The notes under the pieces were generated by a model. The model ran no database searches. It saw only the letters and a list, made by a program, of their open reading frames with translations, and had not been told where the DNA came from. DNA of 64,000 nt, taken from positions 67,256 to 131,255 of the forward strand of contig NZ_JAUTXR010000192.1 of NCBI RefSeq assembly GCF_030658505.1, given 5' to 3'. A program made the position numbers and the translations under genes. Positions 39,457 through 49,187 of this stretch are shown in pieces. Source of the stretch: Stenotrophomonas raiganjensis (SeqCode). Lineage in GTDB: Bacteria > Pseudomonadota > Gammaproteobacteria > Xanthomonadales > Xanthomonadaceae. Position 1 is the stretch's first letter. Each line of letters begins with the position of its first letter.

Positions 39457-40377
39457 TCAGGCGCGGCGCACGCCGGTGATGCGCATCCAGTCGCCATCCT
39501 GGGTGGCCTGAAGATCGTCGAACCATGCCGCATAGCGCTGCAGCAGCTCGCCTTCCTGGCCATGCAGGATGCCCGACAGAGCGATGCGGCCACCGGCGGC
39601 GACGCGCGCGGCCAGCAGCTCGGCCAACGCGTCCAGTGCCGAGGCAAGGATGTTGGCGACCACGATCGGGTAGGTGGTGACCGGTTCGTCCTGCGGCAGG
39701 TACACGTGCATGCGTGCCTGCTCGCCGTTGCGCTCGGCGTTGTCGGCGGTGGCGACCAGCGCCTGCGGATCGTTGTCCACGCCGATGGCTTCGGCGGCAC
39801 CCAGCTTCAACGCGGCCAGTGCGAGGATGCCGGAGCCGCAGCCGAAGTCGAGCACGCGCTGGCCCTGCAGCAGGCCATCCACCGCCAGCTGGTCCAGCCA
39901 GCGCAGGCACAGCGCGGTGGTCGGGTGGGTGCCCGAGCCGAACGCCAGGCCCGGGTCCAGCCGCACCACGGCGGCGTCGGCGGCCTGCGCGGCCTCCGGC
40001 AGTTCGTGGTTCCACGGCACGATCCAGGTGCGGCTGCCGAAATCCATCGGCTGGAACTGGTCCAGCCAGGCACGTTCCCAGTCTTCGTCCTCGACCGCAC
40101 GGAAGCTGCCGCTGCTCCAGTCCAGCTCCGGATCGAAGGCTTCCAGCGCAGCCAGCAGCAGCAACGCATTGGCGTCGGCGGGGAACAGTGCACTCAGCAC
40201 CAGCGTGTTCCACAGCGGGGTCTCGCCCACGCCCGGCTCGAGGATGGCCTGTTCGTTGCTGGTATCGGCTTCTGCATCGAGCAGGGTGACAGCCAGTGCG
40301 CCGACGTCCTCCAGCGCATTTTCATAGCGGGGCTGGGTGGCTTCGGTGCAACGCAGGGTCAGTTCCAGGAACGGCAT
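39457..40377 (-). CDS. prmA: Ribosomal protein L11 methyltransferase
   Basis: Trimethylates L11 using SAM. 306 residues; N-terminal substrate-binding domain ([36 protein letters not shown]) and C-terminal Rossmann methyltransferase with [43 protein letters not shown] and VANILASAL, all PrmA signatures. ATG 40377 is the family start. Confidence 0.96.
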   Translation of the reverse strand: MPFLELTLRCTEATQPRYENALEDVGALAVTLLDAEADTSNEQAILEPGVGETPLWNTLVLSALFPADANALLLLAALEAFDPELDWSSGSFRAVEDEDWERAWLDQFQPMDFGSRTWIVPWNHELPEAAQAADAAVVRLDPGLAFGSGTHPTTALCLRWLDQLAVDGLLQGQRVLDFGCGSGILALAALKLGAAEAIGVDNDPQALVATADNAERNGEQARMHVYLPQDEPVTTYPIVVANILASALDALAELLAARVAAGGRIALSGILHGQEGELLQRYAAWFDDLQATQDGDWMRITGVRRA

Positions 40378-40541
40378 GGCGGTGGGGGCAATCGCGGGAA
40401 AGAGGGCCATGCTAGACCATCGGGGCGTCTCCGTATCGCCTGAGATGCCGCCCGGGGATGAACGGAGCCAGTTCAGACAGGTCTGCCGGGCCTTGCTAAA
40501 CTCGGTGCTTTCCTGTGCGCCGTGAACGCTCACTGCCGCCG

Positions 40542-41510
40542 ATGGCCTTCGCTCCGACCCTGAAAACCTGGTTGCTTGTGCTGCCGGCGGTGGCCGTGCT
40601 GGGCGTGGCCGGGTATCGGGCCAGTGGCCATGCCGGGGCGGCGCAGGCGACGGCGGGCGAGCTGCCGGCGTCGTCGATGGTCGCGGCGGATGCGGCAATG
40701 CCGATGCCAGTGGTGCCGGAAGCGCTGGCGCGTCGCCTGGCGGCGTTCGAGCACGGCAACGCGCTGCCCTCGGGCCTGCCGCTGGACCTGCGCGCCGACA
40801 TCGAGGATGCCACTGATCTGTATGCCTATGCGCAGCGCCTGCGGGTGCAGGCCGACGACGGCAATCACGAGGCGCGCTGGATGCTCAGCCGGGTCTACGA
40901 CTACTGCGCGCAGTACGCCATCGATCCCGGTGGCTACCGTTTGGACAACAACGTGCTGGCCGGGCTGGGCCTGACCGCTGCACCGGCGATGGTGCAGGCG
41001 CGCGAGCGCGTCGCGCAGCGCTGCGGTGGGTTCGTGCCGGGCGACAAGCTGGGTTCCGCGCTGGTGCTGGCCGAACGCCGCAAGGCGGCCGCGCAGGGCA
41101 ACCTGGCCGCGGAAGCGTCCCTGTTCGCCGAAGGCGAGCCGCTGCACGACAGCCCTGAGTATCGCCGTGACCTGGTTGAACGGGTGCGCACGTCGCGCGA
41201 CCCGGAAGCCTTCATGGCGATCGCGCCGGGCATGGGCGTGCGTGCGGCAGGCGACAGCGCGCTCAACGGCCAGGTGGCCGGCGAGCAGCTCAGCGAACTG
41301 GCATGGCGGCTTGCGGCCTGCGAACTCGGTCTACCGTGTGGGGCCGACAGCGTGCTGGTCAACAGTTTTTGTGCGAATGGAGGGATCTGTTCGCAGGATG
41401 GGACACAGGATTTCCGGGATTTCGTGTATGACGCTGCGGTTTCGCGGCAAGGTGCGGGGAAAATGAAGCAGTGGATCAAGCGATTGGTTGGAAAGAGGGA
41501 CGGGCAATGA
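40542..41510 (+). CDS. Hypothetical membrane-anchored periplasmic protein, 322 residues
   Basis: One N-terminal hydrophobic segment ([25 protein letters not shown]) serves as signal or anchor. The remainder is soluble, helical and carries six to seven cysteines ([47 protein letters not shown]), with a C-terminal basic tail ([16 protein letters not shown]). It resembles sel1/TPR-like proteins in its helical spacing, but the family is not identified. ATG 40542 is chosen over GTG 40515. Overlaps the next gene by 4 bp. Confidence 0.75.
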   Translation: MAFAPTLKTWLLVLPAVAVLGVAGYRASGHAGAAQATAGELPASSMVAADAAMPMPVVPEALARRLAAFEHGNALPSGLPLDLRADIEDATDLYAYAQRLRVQADDGNHEARWMLSRVYDYCAQYAIDPGGYRLDNNVLAGLGLTAAPAMVQARERVAQRCGGFVPGDKLGSALVLAERRKAAAQGNLAAEASLFAEGEPLHDSPEYRRDLVERVRTSRDPEAFMAIAPGMGVRAAGDSALNGQVAGEQLSELAWRLAACELGLPCGADSVLVNSFCANGGICSQDGTQDFRDFVYDAAVSRQGAGKMKQWIKRLVGKRDGQ

Positions 41511-41881
41511 ACTACCGTCGATTCCTGCATGGGGCCAAGTTCTGGTTCTGGGTGGCGCTGTTCGTGGCCTATTCGGCGGGTGCGGTCGGTCTGTTGATGA
41601 TCGATACCTATGAAGATCGTTACCGTCACCTGTCAAAAGTGGAACTGACCACGGTGAAGGCGCAGGAAGAGGTGCGTCGTGCGGGTGCCAGCCAGGTCGC
41701 AGCGGTCTACCGCGCGCAGAGTGGCATGCCGTTCGCTTCGCTGCCGGCCGGCAGCACCTTCCAGGTGGTGTGGCCCGATGGCTCGACCGAGACCATGGTG
41801 ATCGTCGATCCGACGTCGCCCAATGGTGTGCGGCCGCTGGCCAATTCGCAGATTCCGGCGACGGCGGCCGACGCACGCTGA
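41507..41881 (+). CDS. Hypothetical single-pass membrane protein, 124 residues
   Basis: An N-terminal transmembrane helix (FWFWVALFVAYSAGAVGLLMI, about 12-32) anchors a short soluble domain (SLPAGSTFQVVWPDGSTETMVIVDPTSPNGVRPL). No family recognised. ATGA overlap with the upstream gene implies co-translation and a shared envelope role. Ends before a bidirectional terminator. Confidence 0.75.
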   Translation: MNYRRFLHGAKFWFWVALFVAYSAGAVGLLMIDTYEDRYRHLSKVELTTVKAQEEVRRAGASQVAAVYRAQSGMPFASLPAGSTFQVVWPDGSTETMVIVDPTSPNGVRPLANSQIPATAADAR

Positions 41882-41891
41882 GACGATTCCT

Positions 41892-41913
41892 GTAGAGCCC
41901 GAGCGTGGGCTCG
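41892..41913 (+). repeat. SMAG palindrome (GAGCCC class)
   Basis: GTAG head at 41892, then GAGCCCGAGCGTGGGCTC. Confidence 0.75.
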
Positions 41914-41928
41914 GCGCCACAGCAACAG

Positions 41929-41957
41929 AAAAGGGCGGGGATAATCCCCGCCCTTTT
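41929..41957. terminator. Bidirectional terminator between convergent genes
   Basis: AAAAGGGCGGGGAT and ATCCCCGCCCTTTT form a 14-bp perfect inverted repeat with A/T ends on both sides, serving the gene at 41507-41881 and accC. Confidence 0.92.
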
Positions 41958-41979
41958 CATGTCCAGCATCCGCCGCCGA

Positions 41980-43347
41980 TCAGGTCAGCGCGATCGGCTT
42001 GTTCTTGCGTTCGGCAAGACGCTTTTCCAGGTAGTGGATGTTCTGGCCACCGGCCTGGAAGCCCTTGTCGCGCATGATCCGCTGCTGCAGTGCGACGTTG
42101 GTCTTGATGCCATCGACCACCATCTCGCTCAGTGCCACCTGCATGCGGGCAATGGCGGTGGCGCGGTCCGGGCCGTGCACGATCAGCTTGCCGATCATCG
42201 AGTCGTAGTTCGACGGCACGCGGTAGCCACTGTAGATGTGGGTGTCCACGCGCACGCCGGGGCCACCCGGCGGATGGAAGCCGGTGATGGTGCCCGGGCT
42301 CGGCACGAAGGTTTCAGCGTCTTCGGCGTTGATGCGGCACTCGATCGCATGACCGTTCAGCACCACGTCGCTCTGCTTGATCGACAGCTTCTGGCCGGCG
42401 GCGATCTTCAGCTGCTCGGCCACCAGGTCAATGCCGGTGACCATTTCGGTGACCGGATGCTCGACCTGGATGCGGGTGTTCATTTCGATGAAGTAGAAGC
42501 GGCCGTCCTCGTACAGGAACTCGAACGTGCCGGCGCCGCGGTAGCCGATGCGGATGCAGGCTTCCACGCACACCTTGCCGATCTGTTCGCGCTGTTCGGC
42601 GGTGATGCCCGGTGCCGGTGCTTCTTCCACCACCTTCTGGTGGCGGCGCTGCATCGAGCAGTCGCGCTCACCCAGGTGGATGGCGTTGCCCTGGCCGTCG
42701 GCCAGCACCTGGATCTCCACGTGGCGCGGATTTTCCAGGAACTTCTCCATGTAGACCTCGCCATTGCCGAACGCGGCCTTGGCCTCGCTCTTGGTGGTTT
42801 CGATCGAGGTCTTCAACGAGGCTTCGGCGTGGACCACGCGCATGCCGCGGCCGCCACCACCACCGGCTGCCTTGATGATGACCGGGTAGCCGATCTCACG
42901 GGCGATCTTGGTGTTGGCGACGATGTCTTCGCCCAGCGGGCCGCCCGAACCGGGCACGCATGGCACGCCGGCCGACTTCATCGCGCGGATGGCTTCGACC
43001 TTGTCGCCCATCATGCGGATGGTGTCGGCCTTGGGGCCGATGAAGATGAAGCCGGATTCCTCCACGCGCTCGGCGAAGTCGGCGTTCTCCGACAGGAAGC
43101 CGTAGCCCGGGTGGATCGCCTGCGCGTCGGTGACTTCCGCCGCCGCGATCAGTGCCGGGATGTTGAGGTAGCTCTGCGGCGACGGCGCCGGGCCGATGCA
43201 GACCGACTCGTCGGCCATGGCCACGTGCTTGAGGTTGCGGTCGACGGTGGAATGCACGGCCACCGTGCGGATGCCGAGGGTGTGGCACGCGCGCAGGATG
43301 CGCAGCGCGATCTCCCCTCGGTTGGCGATGACGACTTTGTCGAGCAT
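41980..43347 (-). CDS. accC: Acetyl-CoA carboxylase, biotin carboxylase subunit
   Basis: ATP-dependent carboxylation of biotin for fatty-acid synthesis. 455 residues, normal length. [36 protein letters not shown]-grasp glycine loop [29 protein letters not shown], and active-site [15 protein letters not shown] are present. Lies 12 bp downstream of accB on the same strand. Confidence 0.98.
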   Translation of the reverse strand: MLDKVVIANRGEIALRILRACHTLGIRTVAVHSTVDRNLKHVAMADESVCIGPAPSPQSYLNIPALIAAAEVTDAQAIHPGYGFLSENADFAERVEESGFIFIGPKADTIRMMGDKVEAIRAMKSAGVPCVPGSGGPLGEDIVANTKIAREIGYPVIIKAAGGGGGRGMRVVHAEASLKTSIETTKSEAKAAFGNGEVYMEKFLENPRHVEIQVLADGQGNAIHLGERDCSMQRRHQKVVEEAPAPGITAEQREQIGKVCVEACIRIGYRGAGTFEFLYEDGRFYFIEMNTRIQVEHPVTEMVTGIDLVAEQLKIAAGQKLSIKQSDVVLNGHAIECRINAEDAETFVPSPGTITGFHPPGGPGVRVDTHIYSGYRVPSNYDSMIGKLIVHGPDRATAIARMQVALSEMVVDGIKTNVALQQRIMRDKGFQAGGQNIHYLEKRLAERKNKPIALT

Positions 43348-43359
43348 GGCGTCCGCCCC

Positions 43360-43839
43360 TTAGCCGATCACGAACAGCGGCTGGTCGAACTCCACCGGCT
43401 GGCCGTTCTCGCCGAGGATGGCGACGATGGTGCCGGACGTGTCGGCCTCGATCGGGTTGAACATCTTCATCGCTTCGATGATGGCCAGGGTCTCGCCTTC
43501 CTTGACCTGCTGGCCAACGGTGACGAAGGCCGGCTTGTCCGGGGCGGAGGAGGCGTAGAAGGTGCCGACCATCGGCGAGCGCAGCACGTGGCCTTCCGGC
43601 AGCGCCGGGCCCGGCTTGGCGGTGCCGCCGGTGGAGGCTTCGGTCGGCGACTGCATCGGCATCGCCTGCGGTGCCGGAGCGGCCGGAGCGGCATACACCG
43701 GGGCCGCAATCGGGGCGGCATAGCCGGCCACCGGGGCGCGCGACAGGCGCACCGACTCTTCGCCTTCCTTGATTTCGATTTCAGCCAGGTTCGACTCTTC
43801 CAGCAGGTCGATCAGCTTCTTGATTTTGCGCAGATCCAT
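43360..43839 (-). CDS. accB: Acetyl-CoA carboxylase, biotin carboxyl carrier protein
   Basis: Carries the covalently bound biotin. 159 residues: N-terminal [34 protein letters not shown], Ala/Pro-rich linker (~45-80), and C-terminal biotinyl domain with EAMKM (biotinylated Lys) in [20 protein letters not shown]. Operon order aroQ-accB-accC is common in gammaproteobacteria. Confidence 0.98.
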   Translation of the reverse strand: MDLRKIKKLIDLLEESNLAEIEIKEGEESVRLSRAPVAGYAAPIAAPVYAAPAAPAPQAMPMQSPTEASTGGTAKPGPALPEGHVLRSPMVGTFYASSAPDKPAFVTVGQQVKEGETLAIIEAMKMFNPIEADTSGTIVAILGENGQPVEFDQPLFVIG

Positions 43840-43898
43840 GAGGGCCTCTTTGGTTTCTATCTAGGTGAGGAGAGCGCCGTGGGCGCCCGGGTCGACAA

Positions 43899-44342
43899 TC
43901 AGGTGGCGGATACCCGCAGCAGCGCCGCGTCCATCGCGTAGCGGTAGCTGTCGGCACCGAAACCACACACCACGCCCACCGCCTTGTCACTGAAGTAGCT
44001 GTGCTGGCGGAACGGTTCGCGGGTATGCGGGTTGGACAGGTGGATCTCGATGAACGGCACCGCCACCGCCGCCAGCGCGTCGCGCAGGGCGACCGAGGTG
44101 TGGGTGAAGGCGGCGGGGTTGATCAGGATGAAAGCGGTTCCGTCGTTGCGCGCGGCCTGCACGCGGTCCACCAGCACATGCTCGGCATTGGACTGCAGGC
44201 TCTCCACGGCGTGCCCGGCGGTGGCGGCCTGCGCGGCCAGGGCCTGGTCGATGTCGGCCAGCGTGGTGTGGCCGTAGACCTCCGGCTCGCGGGTGCCGAG
44301 CAGGTTGAGGTTGGGGCCGTGCAGGACCAGCAGCTTCGCCAT
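43899..44342 (-). CDS. aroQ: 3-dehydroquinate dehydratase, type II
   Basis: Third step of the shikimate pathway. 147 residues, type II dodecameric family: [20 protein letters not shown] (catalytic loop with Arg and Tyr), [17 protein letters not shown] and [31 protein letters not shown] with catalytic His. First gene of the aroQ-accB-accC set, 59 bp before accB. Confidence 0.97.
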   Translation of the reverse strand: MAKLLVLHGPNLNLLGTREPEVYGHTTLADIDQALAAQAATAGHAVESLQSNAEHVLVDRVQAARNDGTAFILINPAAFTHTSVALRDALAAVAVPFIEIHLSNPHTREPFRQHSYFSDKAVGVVCGFGADSYRYAMDAALLRVSAT

Positions 44343-44692
44343 GGGATCCGGAAGACGGGAAAGGGCGGCAGTCTGGCGGAACCGGCGGATGCTGTCCAGT
44401 TCGGCGAAGTTTGCAGCGTTTCAATCAATTGTTTGAATTTCGCCGGAGCGCTTGTGGCCGTATGGCGGGCGCTGGATCAAGGCGCGCTGAACGCCGTGCT
44501 GGCCGGGGATGCGTGCACGTAGGCCGACGATGGTGGCAAGGCCGGGTAATGGCGGATGCCGCAATAGGCCGTGATGCGGTAGATCCACACCATGCGTGGA
44601 TGAAGGAGGTTCGGTGCGCAGCAAGCTACGCACCCGCCGAGGGACAGCCCAAGGTGCGCTGCACGCCACCCACCGCCCCGCCACGCACCCGC
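44343..44692. other. Intergenic region between aroQ and the DOPA-dioxygenase-like gene
   Basis: About 350 bp with a SMAG copy at 44579-44605 and otherwise no coding-like frame. It must contain the aroQ promoter reading leftward, but no clear box pair was recognised. Confidence 0.5.
44579..44605 (+). repeat. SMAG palindrome
   Basis: GTAG head at 44579 followed by ATCCACACCATGCGTGGAT. Confidence 0.8.
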
Positions 44693-45427
44693 TCAGGTCT
44701 CCAACGGTACCGTGGGCACCACGTTCGGGAATACCTCCTCCAACGGCTCCTGTTCCCCCGGTTGCGGCGCCGGCCAGTTGTAGGCGTTCACCGGCTGCGC
44801 GCGGTTCACCCACAACGCGTAGTACAGGTGATCGGCGCGACCGTCGCCGGTATTGGGGTGGATCAGGATGGTCAGCCCCAGGCTGTTGAGCTGCAGCCAG
44901 GGCACCAGCACCGGCAGCAGGTCGTTGGTGAAGCCGAAGTAGAAAGAGGGCGTGACATGCGGCCCACGCGGCTCCAGGTTCCAGTTGCCCAGCTCCACCG
45001 GAAAGCGCTCGGCGGCCCAGCGCCGCAGCAGCGCGGCCTTCTCGAAGGTGTCTTCGTCGAAATAGATGTGCGCGTGATAGCTCTTGATGTCGGTGTAGGC
45101 GCGCGGGGCGGTGGGCAACGTGGCCTCGCCCGGCCGCACGCCGGCCGGGCGCGGGGTTGGTTCGCTGGCCGTGGCCTGGCCCCAGGGGCTGCTGCCCTTG
45201 GCTGCTGGCGGGACGATGGCGCGGAAACCGGGGCGCCCGGGCGCGGTGGTGTTCACGACGTTGTCGGTGCGCGCGGCGGCGGTGGCGGGGGATGTGCTGG
45301 CGAGGCCGCCGGCGGCCAGCCCCGCCGAAGCGATCAGGCGTCGGCGCGTCGGCGAGAGCAGATCCGCCCACTGGGCATCGTCGTCGCCGGTGTCGACAAG
45401 GGGAGGGGTGTGCGGGTCCGGGTGCAT
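44693..45427 (-). CDS. DOPA 4,5-dioxygenase family protein with twin-arginine-like leader
   Basis: A 244-residue protein. The C-terminal half matches the small DOPA-dioxygenase family: IKSYHAHIYFDEDTFEKAALLRRWAAERFPVELG, EPRGPHVTPSFYFGF and LTILIHPNTGDGRADHLYYALWV, keeping the His metal ligands. The first ~75 residues are unusual for the family: LLSPTRRRLIASAGLAAGGLASTSPATAAA looks like a Tat-type signal preceded by a 30-residue hydrophilic lead, so the enzyme may be exported. ATG 45427 has CGGAG upstream. Ring-cleavage activity on a catechol is inferred from the family; true substrates are often unknown. Confidence 0.8.
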   Translation of the reverse strand: MHPDPHTPPLVDTGDDDAQWADLLSPTRRRLIASAGLAAGGLASTSPATAAARTDNVVNTTAPGRPGFRAIVPPAAKGSSPWGQATASEPTPRPAGVRPGEATLPTAPRAYTDIKSYHAHIYFDEDTFEKAALLRRWAAERFPVELGNWNLEPRGPHVTPSFYFGFTNDLLPVLVPWLQLNSLGLTILIHPNTGDGRADHLYYALWVNRAQPVNAYNWPAPQPGEQEPLEEVFPNVVPTVPLET

Positions 45428-45598
45428 GCAGGAACTCCGTTGTGGGGTGGGTCGGATGGGCAGGCAAGCACGCTCCGGCACCCGCATCCGCAGCGTCCAA
45501 TAATCAGGTGGCATCACCTCATGCAGGTTCGCCACCGTCGTCATTGAGCGCGGCTGCGGGGCGGGCTAGGGTGCAGGTCTGCCGCCCTGGAGAACGCC

Positions 45599-46426
45599 AT
45601 GACCTCGCCGGATACCGACACCCAACGCAAGCGTGCGGACTTCCGTCAGTTGCATGCACAGGGCTGTTTCGTCCTGCCCAATCCGTGGGACGTCGGTAGT
45701 GCGCGCTACCTGCAACGTCAGGGCTTCCAGGCCCTGGCCACGACCAGTGCCGGCTGCGCCTGGAGTGAAGGGCGGCCGGACGGCGCTGTTTCGCTGCAGG
45801 CCACGCTGGAGCATCTGCGGCTGATGGCGGCGGCGACCCCGTTGCCGTTGAACGCCGATTTCGGTGATGGCTTCGGCGCTACGCCACAGGCGGTGGAGGA
45901 GGCGGTGGCTGCGGCACTCGATACCGGCATCGCGGCGTTGTCGATCGAGGACGCCAGCGGCGTGGCCGATGCACCGCTGCGACCCATCGACCAGGCGGTC
46001 GAGCGACTGCGTGCGGCGCGTGCCGCCATCGACCGCGCGGGCGGCGACGTGCTGCTGGTGGGCCGTGCCGAGAACTTCTTTGTTGGCGTGCCCGATCTGC
46101 AGGACACCCTGCAGCGCCTGCGCGCCTATGCCCAGGCCGGTGCCGACGTGCTGTATGCACCGGGCATCAGCACGCGCGAGCAGATCAGTGCAGTGGTTGC
46201 TGTGGCGGGATCGAAGCCGGTGAACCTGCTGGTCGGCGGGCCGACGCCGCTGGGCCTGCAGGACATCGCTGCGCTTGGCGTGCGCCGTGTGAGCCTGGGC
46301 GGTGCGCTGGCCCGTGCCGCGTGGGGCGGGCTGATGCAGGCCACGCAGCCGATCGTGCAGGACGGTTGCTTCGATGGCCTGCAGCAGGCGGCCTCGGGCG
46401 CGGCCTTGAATGCGCTGTTCCGCTGA
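45599..46426 (+). CDS. Isocitrate lyase / PEP mutase family protein
   Basis: A 275-residue TIM-barrel enzyme. FVLPNPWDVGSARYLQRQGFQALATTSAG, PLNADFGDGFGATP (metal Asp pair), ALSIEDASGV and LVGRAENFF follow the PEP-mutase/isocitrate lyase superfamily. The KKCGH/CPR-type catalytic Cys loop of isocitrate lyase is missing, so it belongs to the oxaloacetate-decarboxylase-like or carboxyPEP-mutase-like branch. GGAGAACGCC precedes ATG 45599. Not linked to aceK or other glyoxylate genes. Confidence 0.85.
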   Translation: MTSPDTDTQRKRADFRQLHAQGCFVLPNPWDVGSARYLQRQGFQALATTSAGCAWSEGRPDGAVSLQATLEHLRLMAAATPLPLNADFGDGFGATPQAVEEAVAAALDTGIAALSIEDASGVADAPLRPIDQAVERLRAARAAIDRAGGDVLLVGRAENFFVGVPDLQDTLQRLRAYAQAGADVLYAPGISTREQISAVVAVAGSKPVNLLVGGPTPLGLQDIAALGVRRVSLGGALARAAWGGLMQATQPIVQDGCFDGLQQAASGAALNALFR

Positions 46427-46460
46427 CGTCCCCAGCTGCGGATCCAGGCCTGCAGGGCCC

Positions 46461-46490
46461 GTAGATCGACGCCACGCGGGGATGGATGAA
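46461..46490 (+). repeat. SMAG-type palindrome, degenerate
   Basis: GTAG head at 46461 followed by ATCGACGCCACGCGGGGATGGATGAA, an imperfect stem. Confidence 0.55.
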
Positions 46491-46519
46491 CCCGCGCAGC
46501 CCGATGTCCTGCAAGTGCG

Positions 46520-47053
46520 CTACAGCGCTTCCAGCCCGCCCTTCGGCAGGACCACCCCCGGCTCCAGCGCCGGCAGCAGCTGTCGCAGCAACGCGGGGTT
46601 GTCCAGCATCGCCGCACCGTCCAGATAGCGCCATTGCGTTGCACCGATGCGGCGCACGGCGATCATGAACGAGGTGCTGCGCATCGGCGCTTCGCGCACG
46701 CGCAGCAGTGACTGGCGCGGTACGAAGCAGACTTCTTCGTCACCGGCGGCGTAGGTGCGCCCGGGCACTCCCGCTTCGTCACTGATGATGGTGACCCCGC
46801 TCCTGCGCAGTTCTTTCACGGTGTCGCGGGTCATCTCCGCATAGGCCTCATCGCCCCCCGCTGCCTGCTTCAGGCTGGGATGGGTGCGTGCGATGATCCG
46901 TTCGGTATCGCCGCGGGCGAAGGCATCCATCATTGCCTGCACGTCCCGGCGCAATGCGGCTGCGTCGTCCGGACTGAGTTCACCGGCCTGTGCGGTCGGG
47001 GCCATCGTGGCCAACAGCAGGAACAGCAGCGGGACAAGCAGGTGTCGGCGCAT
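46520..47053 (-). CDS. Exported hypothetical protein, 177 residues
   Basis: Clear signal peptide MRRHLLVPLLFLLLATMAPTAQAGE from ATG 47053. The mature protein is small and alpha+beta (MMDAFARGDTERIIARTHPSLKQAAGGDEAYAEMTRDTVKELRRSGVTI ... STSFMIAVRRIGATQWRYLDGAAM), reminiscent of SnoaL/NTF2-like or DUF-type periplasmic proteins. No family confidently assigned. Divergent from the reductase gene at 47181. Confidence 0.78.
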   Translation of the reverse strand: MRRHLLVPLLFLLLATMAPTAQAGELSPDDAAALRRDVQAMMDAFARGDTERIIARTHPSLKQAAGGDEAYAEMTRDTVKELRRSGVTIISDEAGVPGRTYAAGDEEVCFVPRQSLLRVREAPMRSTSFMIAVRRIGATQWRYLDGAAMLDNPALLRQLLPALEPGVVLPKGGLEAL

Positions 47054-47134
47054 CGGTGGGCGTCTCACAGGGCGTCGCCGCACTATACGGGGGATGCAGA
47101 AACAGCGTCCCATCGGTGGCACTGGTATCGCGGA

Positions 47135-47165
47135 ATTCATTACTTACCATTGGTAGGTAATGAAT
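47135..47165. promoter_or_regulatory. 31-bp palindromic operator of the reductase/TetR pair
   Basis: ATTCATTAC-TTACC (47135-47148) and GGTAG-GTAATGAAT (47152-47165) pair with one mismatch around ATT. The site lies 16-46 bp before the reductase start and between the divergent genes at 47053 and 47181, in a typical repressor position. The TACC...GGTA core is common for redox-responsive repressors. The most likely binder is the TetR protein encoded just downstream. Confidence 0.8.
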
Positions 47166-47180
47166 CCCGGAGATCCCAGC

Positions 47181-47777
47181 ATGCGCAGCCTGATTGTCAT
47201 CGCCCACCCCGAGCCCGGTTCGCTGACCCATGCGACAGCACACCGCATCGGCGACGCCATCGCCGCTGCCGGTACCGGCAACACCGTGGCCTACGCGGAC
47301 CTGATGGCCGAAGGCTTCGATCCGCGCTTCAACGCCCAGGACCAGGCCTTGTTCCGCAGCACCGGCGCGGCACCAGCCGACGTCGCCGCCGAGCAGGCGC
47401 GGCTGGACGCCACCGACGCGCTGGTGTTGGTCTATCCGCTGTACTGGTGGTCATTCCCCGCTCTGCTGAAGGGCTGGATCGACCGCGTGTTCACCCAGGG
47501 CTGGGCCTACCAGGACGGTGCCGACGGCAAAGTGCAGAAAAAGCTGCAGCGGTTGCACGTGCACCTGGTCGGCATCGGTGGGGCCGGCGCGGACATGATT
47601 GAGCGGCGCGGCTACGGCGCGGCGATGAAGACCCAGATCGACATGGGCATCTTCGACTACTGCGGCGCGCGCGTGCTGTCGTCCGACCTGCTGCTGGACG
47701 CCGATTCCGGTGCAGCCGAAGCGCATCTGCAGACCGCGCTGGCGATCGGCCGTAAAATCGGTATTCCGATGCGCTGA
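47181..47777 (+). CDS. Flavodoxin-like NAD(P)H dehydrogenase (quinone) family protein
   Basis: A 198-residue FMN/FAD-binding oxidoreductase: MRSLIVIAHPEPGSLTHATAHRIGDAI, DLMAEGFDPRF, LVLVYPLYWWSFPALLKGWIDRVFTQGWAYQ and GIGGAGADMIERRGYG fit the MdaB/KefF/NQO1-like flavodoxin_2 family, which reduces quinones in two-electron steps. ATG 47181 (GGAG 8 bases upstream) is chosen over ATG 47160, which sits in the operator. Followed after 16 bp by its probable TetR repressor. Confidence 0.9.
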   Translation: MRSLIVIAHPEPGSLTHATAHRIGDAIAAAGTGNTVAYADLMAEGFDPRFNAQDQALFRSTGAAPADVAAEQARLDATDALVLVYPLYWWSFPALLKGWIDRVFTQGWAYQDGADGKVQKKLQRLHVHLVGIGGAGADMIERRGYGAAMKTQIDMGIFDYCGARVLSSDLLLDADSGAAEAHLQTALAIGRKIGIPMR

Positions 47778-47793
47778 CCGCCGTGCTCCACCG

Positions 47794-48387
47794 ATGCCTG
47801 CCAACGCCGCACCCACGCGCCGCCGATTGACCCGTGAGCAACGCGCCCGCCAGTTGCTGGACGTGGCCTGGGCGCTGGTCGGCGACGAAGGTACCGATGC
47901 GCTGACGCTGGGGCGGCTGGCCGAGGCTGCGGGCGTGACCAAGCCGGTGGCCTACGATCACTTCGTGACCCGCAATGGGCTGCTGGCCGCCCTTTACGAT
48001 GACTACGACGGCCGCCAGACGCTGGTCTTCAACGAGCGCATCGGCCGCGCCAGGGCGCAGCTGGCCGATCGTGCGGCGGCCATCGCCTCCGGCTACATCG
48101 ACTGCATCCTCAGCCAGGGCAGTGAAGTGCAGGGCATCCTTGCCGCATTGGTCGGTGCCCCGGAACTGCACGAGGTGCGCCGGCGCTACCAGCAGGACTT
48201 CATCGACAACTGTGACCAATGGCTGGGCCCGTTCACCGCCGACGGCAGCGTGCCACTGGCCGGACGCTGGGCGGTTCTCGGTGCGGCCGAAGCTCTGTCC
48301 GAAGCCGTGGCGGCGGGCGCGCTGGACAAGGCCGGGGCCGAAGCTGAGCTGCAGCGGCTGATCGTAGCGACGGTCAAGCGACGCTGA
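47794..48387 (+). CDS. TetR-family transcriptional repressor
   Basis: A 197-residue regulator. The N-terminal helix-turn-helix RRLTREQRARQLLDVAWALVGDEGTDALTLGRLAEAAGVTKPVAYDHFVTRNGLLAALYDDYD is canonical TetR; the C-terminal half is an all-helical ligand domain. ATG 47794. Co-transcribed with the reductase, so it probably represses both itself and the reductase through the 31-bp palindrome at 47135-47165. Confidence 0.92.
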   Translation: MPANAAPTRRRLTREQRARQLLDVAWALVGDEGTDALTLGRLAEAAGVTKPVAYDHFVTRNGLLAALYDDYDGRQTLVFNERIGRARAQLADRAAAIASGYIDCILSQGSEVQGILAALVGAPELHEVRRRYQQDFIDNCDQWLGPFTADGSVPLAGRWAVLGAAEALSEAVAAGALDKAGAEAELQRLIVATVKRR

Positions 48388-48392
48388 GCCGC

Positions 48393-49187
48393 TCAGGCTT
48401 CGGCGCTGCTGCCGGCCAGAGTCGCGAACCCGGCGGCCAGCTGCTCGCGCACAAGGGCATCGCGTGCGTCGCGGCTTTCAGAACCCAGCACCACGGTGAT
48501 CAGGCGTACCGGCTGATCCCGTCCGGGCACTGACCGGCATGCGGTGGCGGCCAGGCAGAAGCCCGCGGCCTGCGTGTAGCCCGTCTTCAGGCCATCCACG
48601 CCGTCATCGCCGAGCAGCGCGTTCTGGTTGCTGCGGCTGAAGCTGCCATGCGCGAACGCGCGCTGCGCGGTGATTGCCAGTATCTGCGGATGGTCATTCA
48701 GCAGGCAGGCGGCGAGTACCGCCATGTCGCGCGCGCTGGACGCATGGTGCGCGGTGGTGATGCCGGACACGCTGGCGAACCAGGTGCTGCGCAGGCCGAG
48801 CTGGCGCGCGTGCCGGTTCATGCGGTCCAGGAATGCAGGCTGTGATCCGTCCAGATGGCGTGCGATGGCCAGCGCCGCATCATTGCCGGAGACGATCATC
48901 AACCCTTCCAGCAGGCGTGCCAGGCTGACCGCTTCGCCGGGCACCAGGCCCATGCGCGTTTCATCATCGGCCACCGCATGCACATCTGCGGCGGCGATGG
49001 TGACCACTTCGTGCCACGCGCCACCGTTCTCTTCGACGCATTCGTAAGCGGCGTAGGCGGTCATCAGCTTGGTCAGCGAGGCCGGTTGCCGCGCGATGTC
49101 CGCGTTGTGCTGGTGGATGACCGCGAAGGTTGCCGCATCGAGGGTGATCGAGGACAGCGACGCGCGCGCAGGAGCAGGAGACGGCAT
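48393..49187 (-). CDS. D-alanyl-D-alanine carboxypeptidase-type serine hydrolase
   Basis: A 264-residue penicillin-binding-protein-like enzyme of peptidase family S11. The three active-site motifs are present: SLTK (in RQPASLTKLMTAY), SGN (MIVSGNDAALAIA) and KTG (VDGLKTGYTQAAG). From ATG 49187 there is no signal peptide, odd for a cell-wall enzyme; no better start with a leader was found upstream (frame open to 49469 but without a hydrophobic core). Either the start is misread or the gene has lost its leader. Converges on tetR. Confidence 0.82.
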   Translation of the reverse strand: MPSPAPARASLSSITLDAATFAVIHQHNADIARQPASLTKLMTAYAAYECVEENGGAWHEVVTIAAADVHAVADDETRMGLVPGEAVSLARLLEGLMIVSGNDAALAIARHLDGSQPAFLDRMNRHARQLGLRSTWFASVSGITTAHHASSARDMAVLAACLLNDHPQILAITAQRAFAHGSFSRSNQNALLGDDGVDGLKTGYTQAAGFCLAATACRSVPGRDQPVRLITVVLGSESRDARDALVREQLAAGFATLAGSSAEA

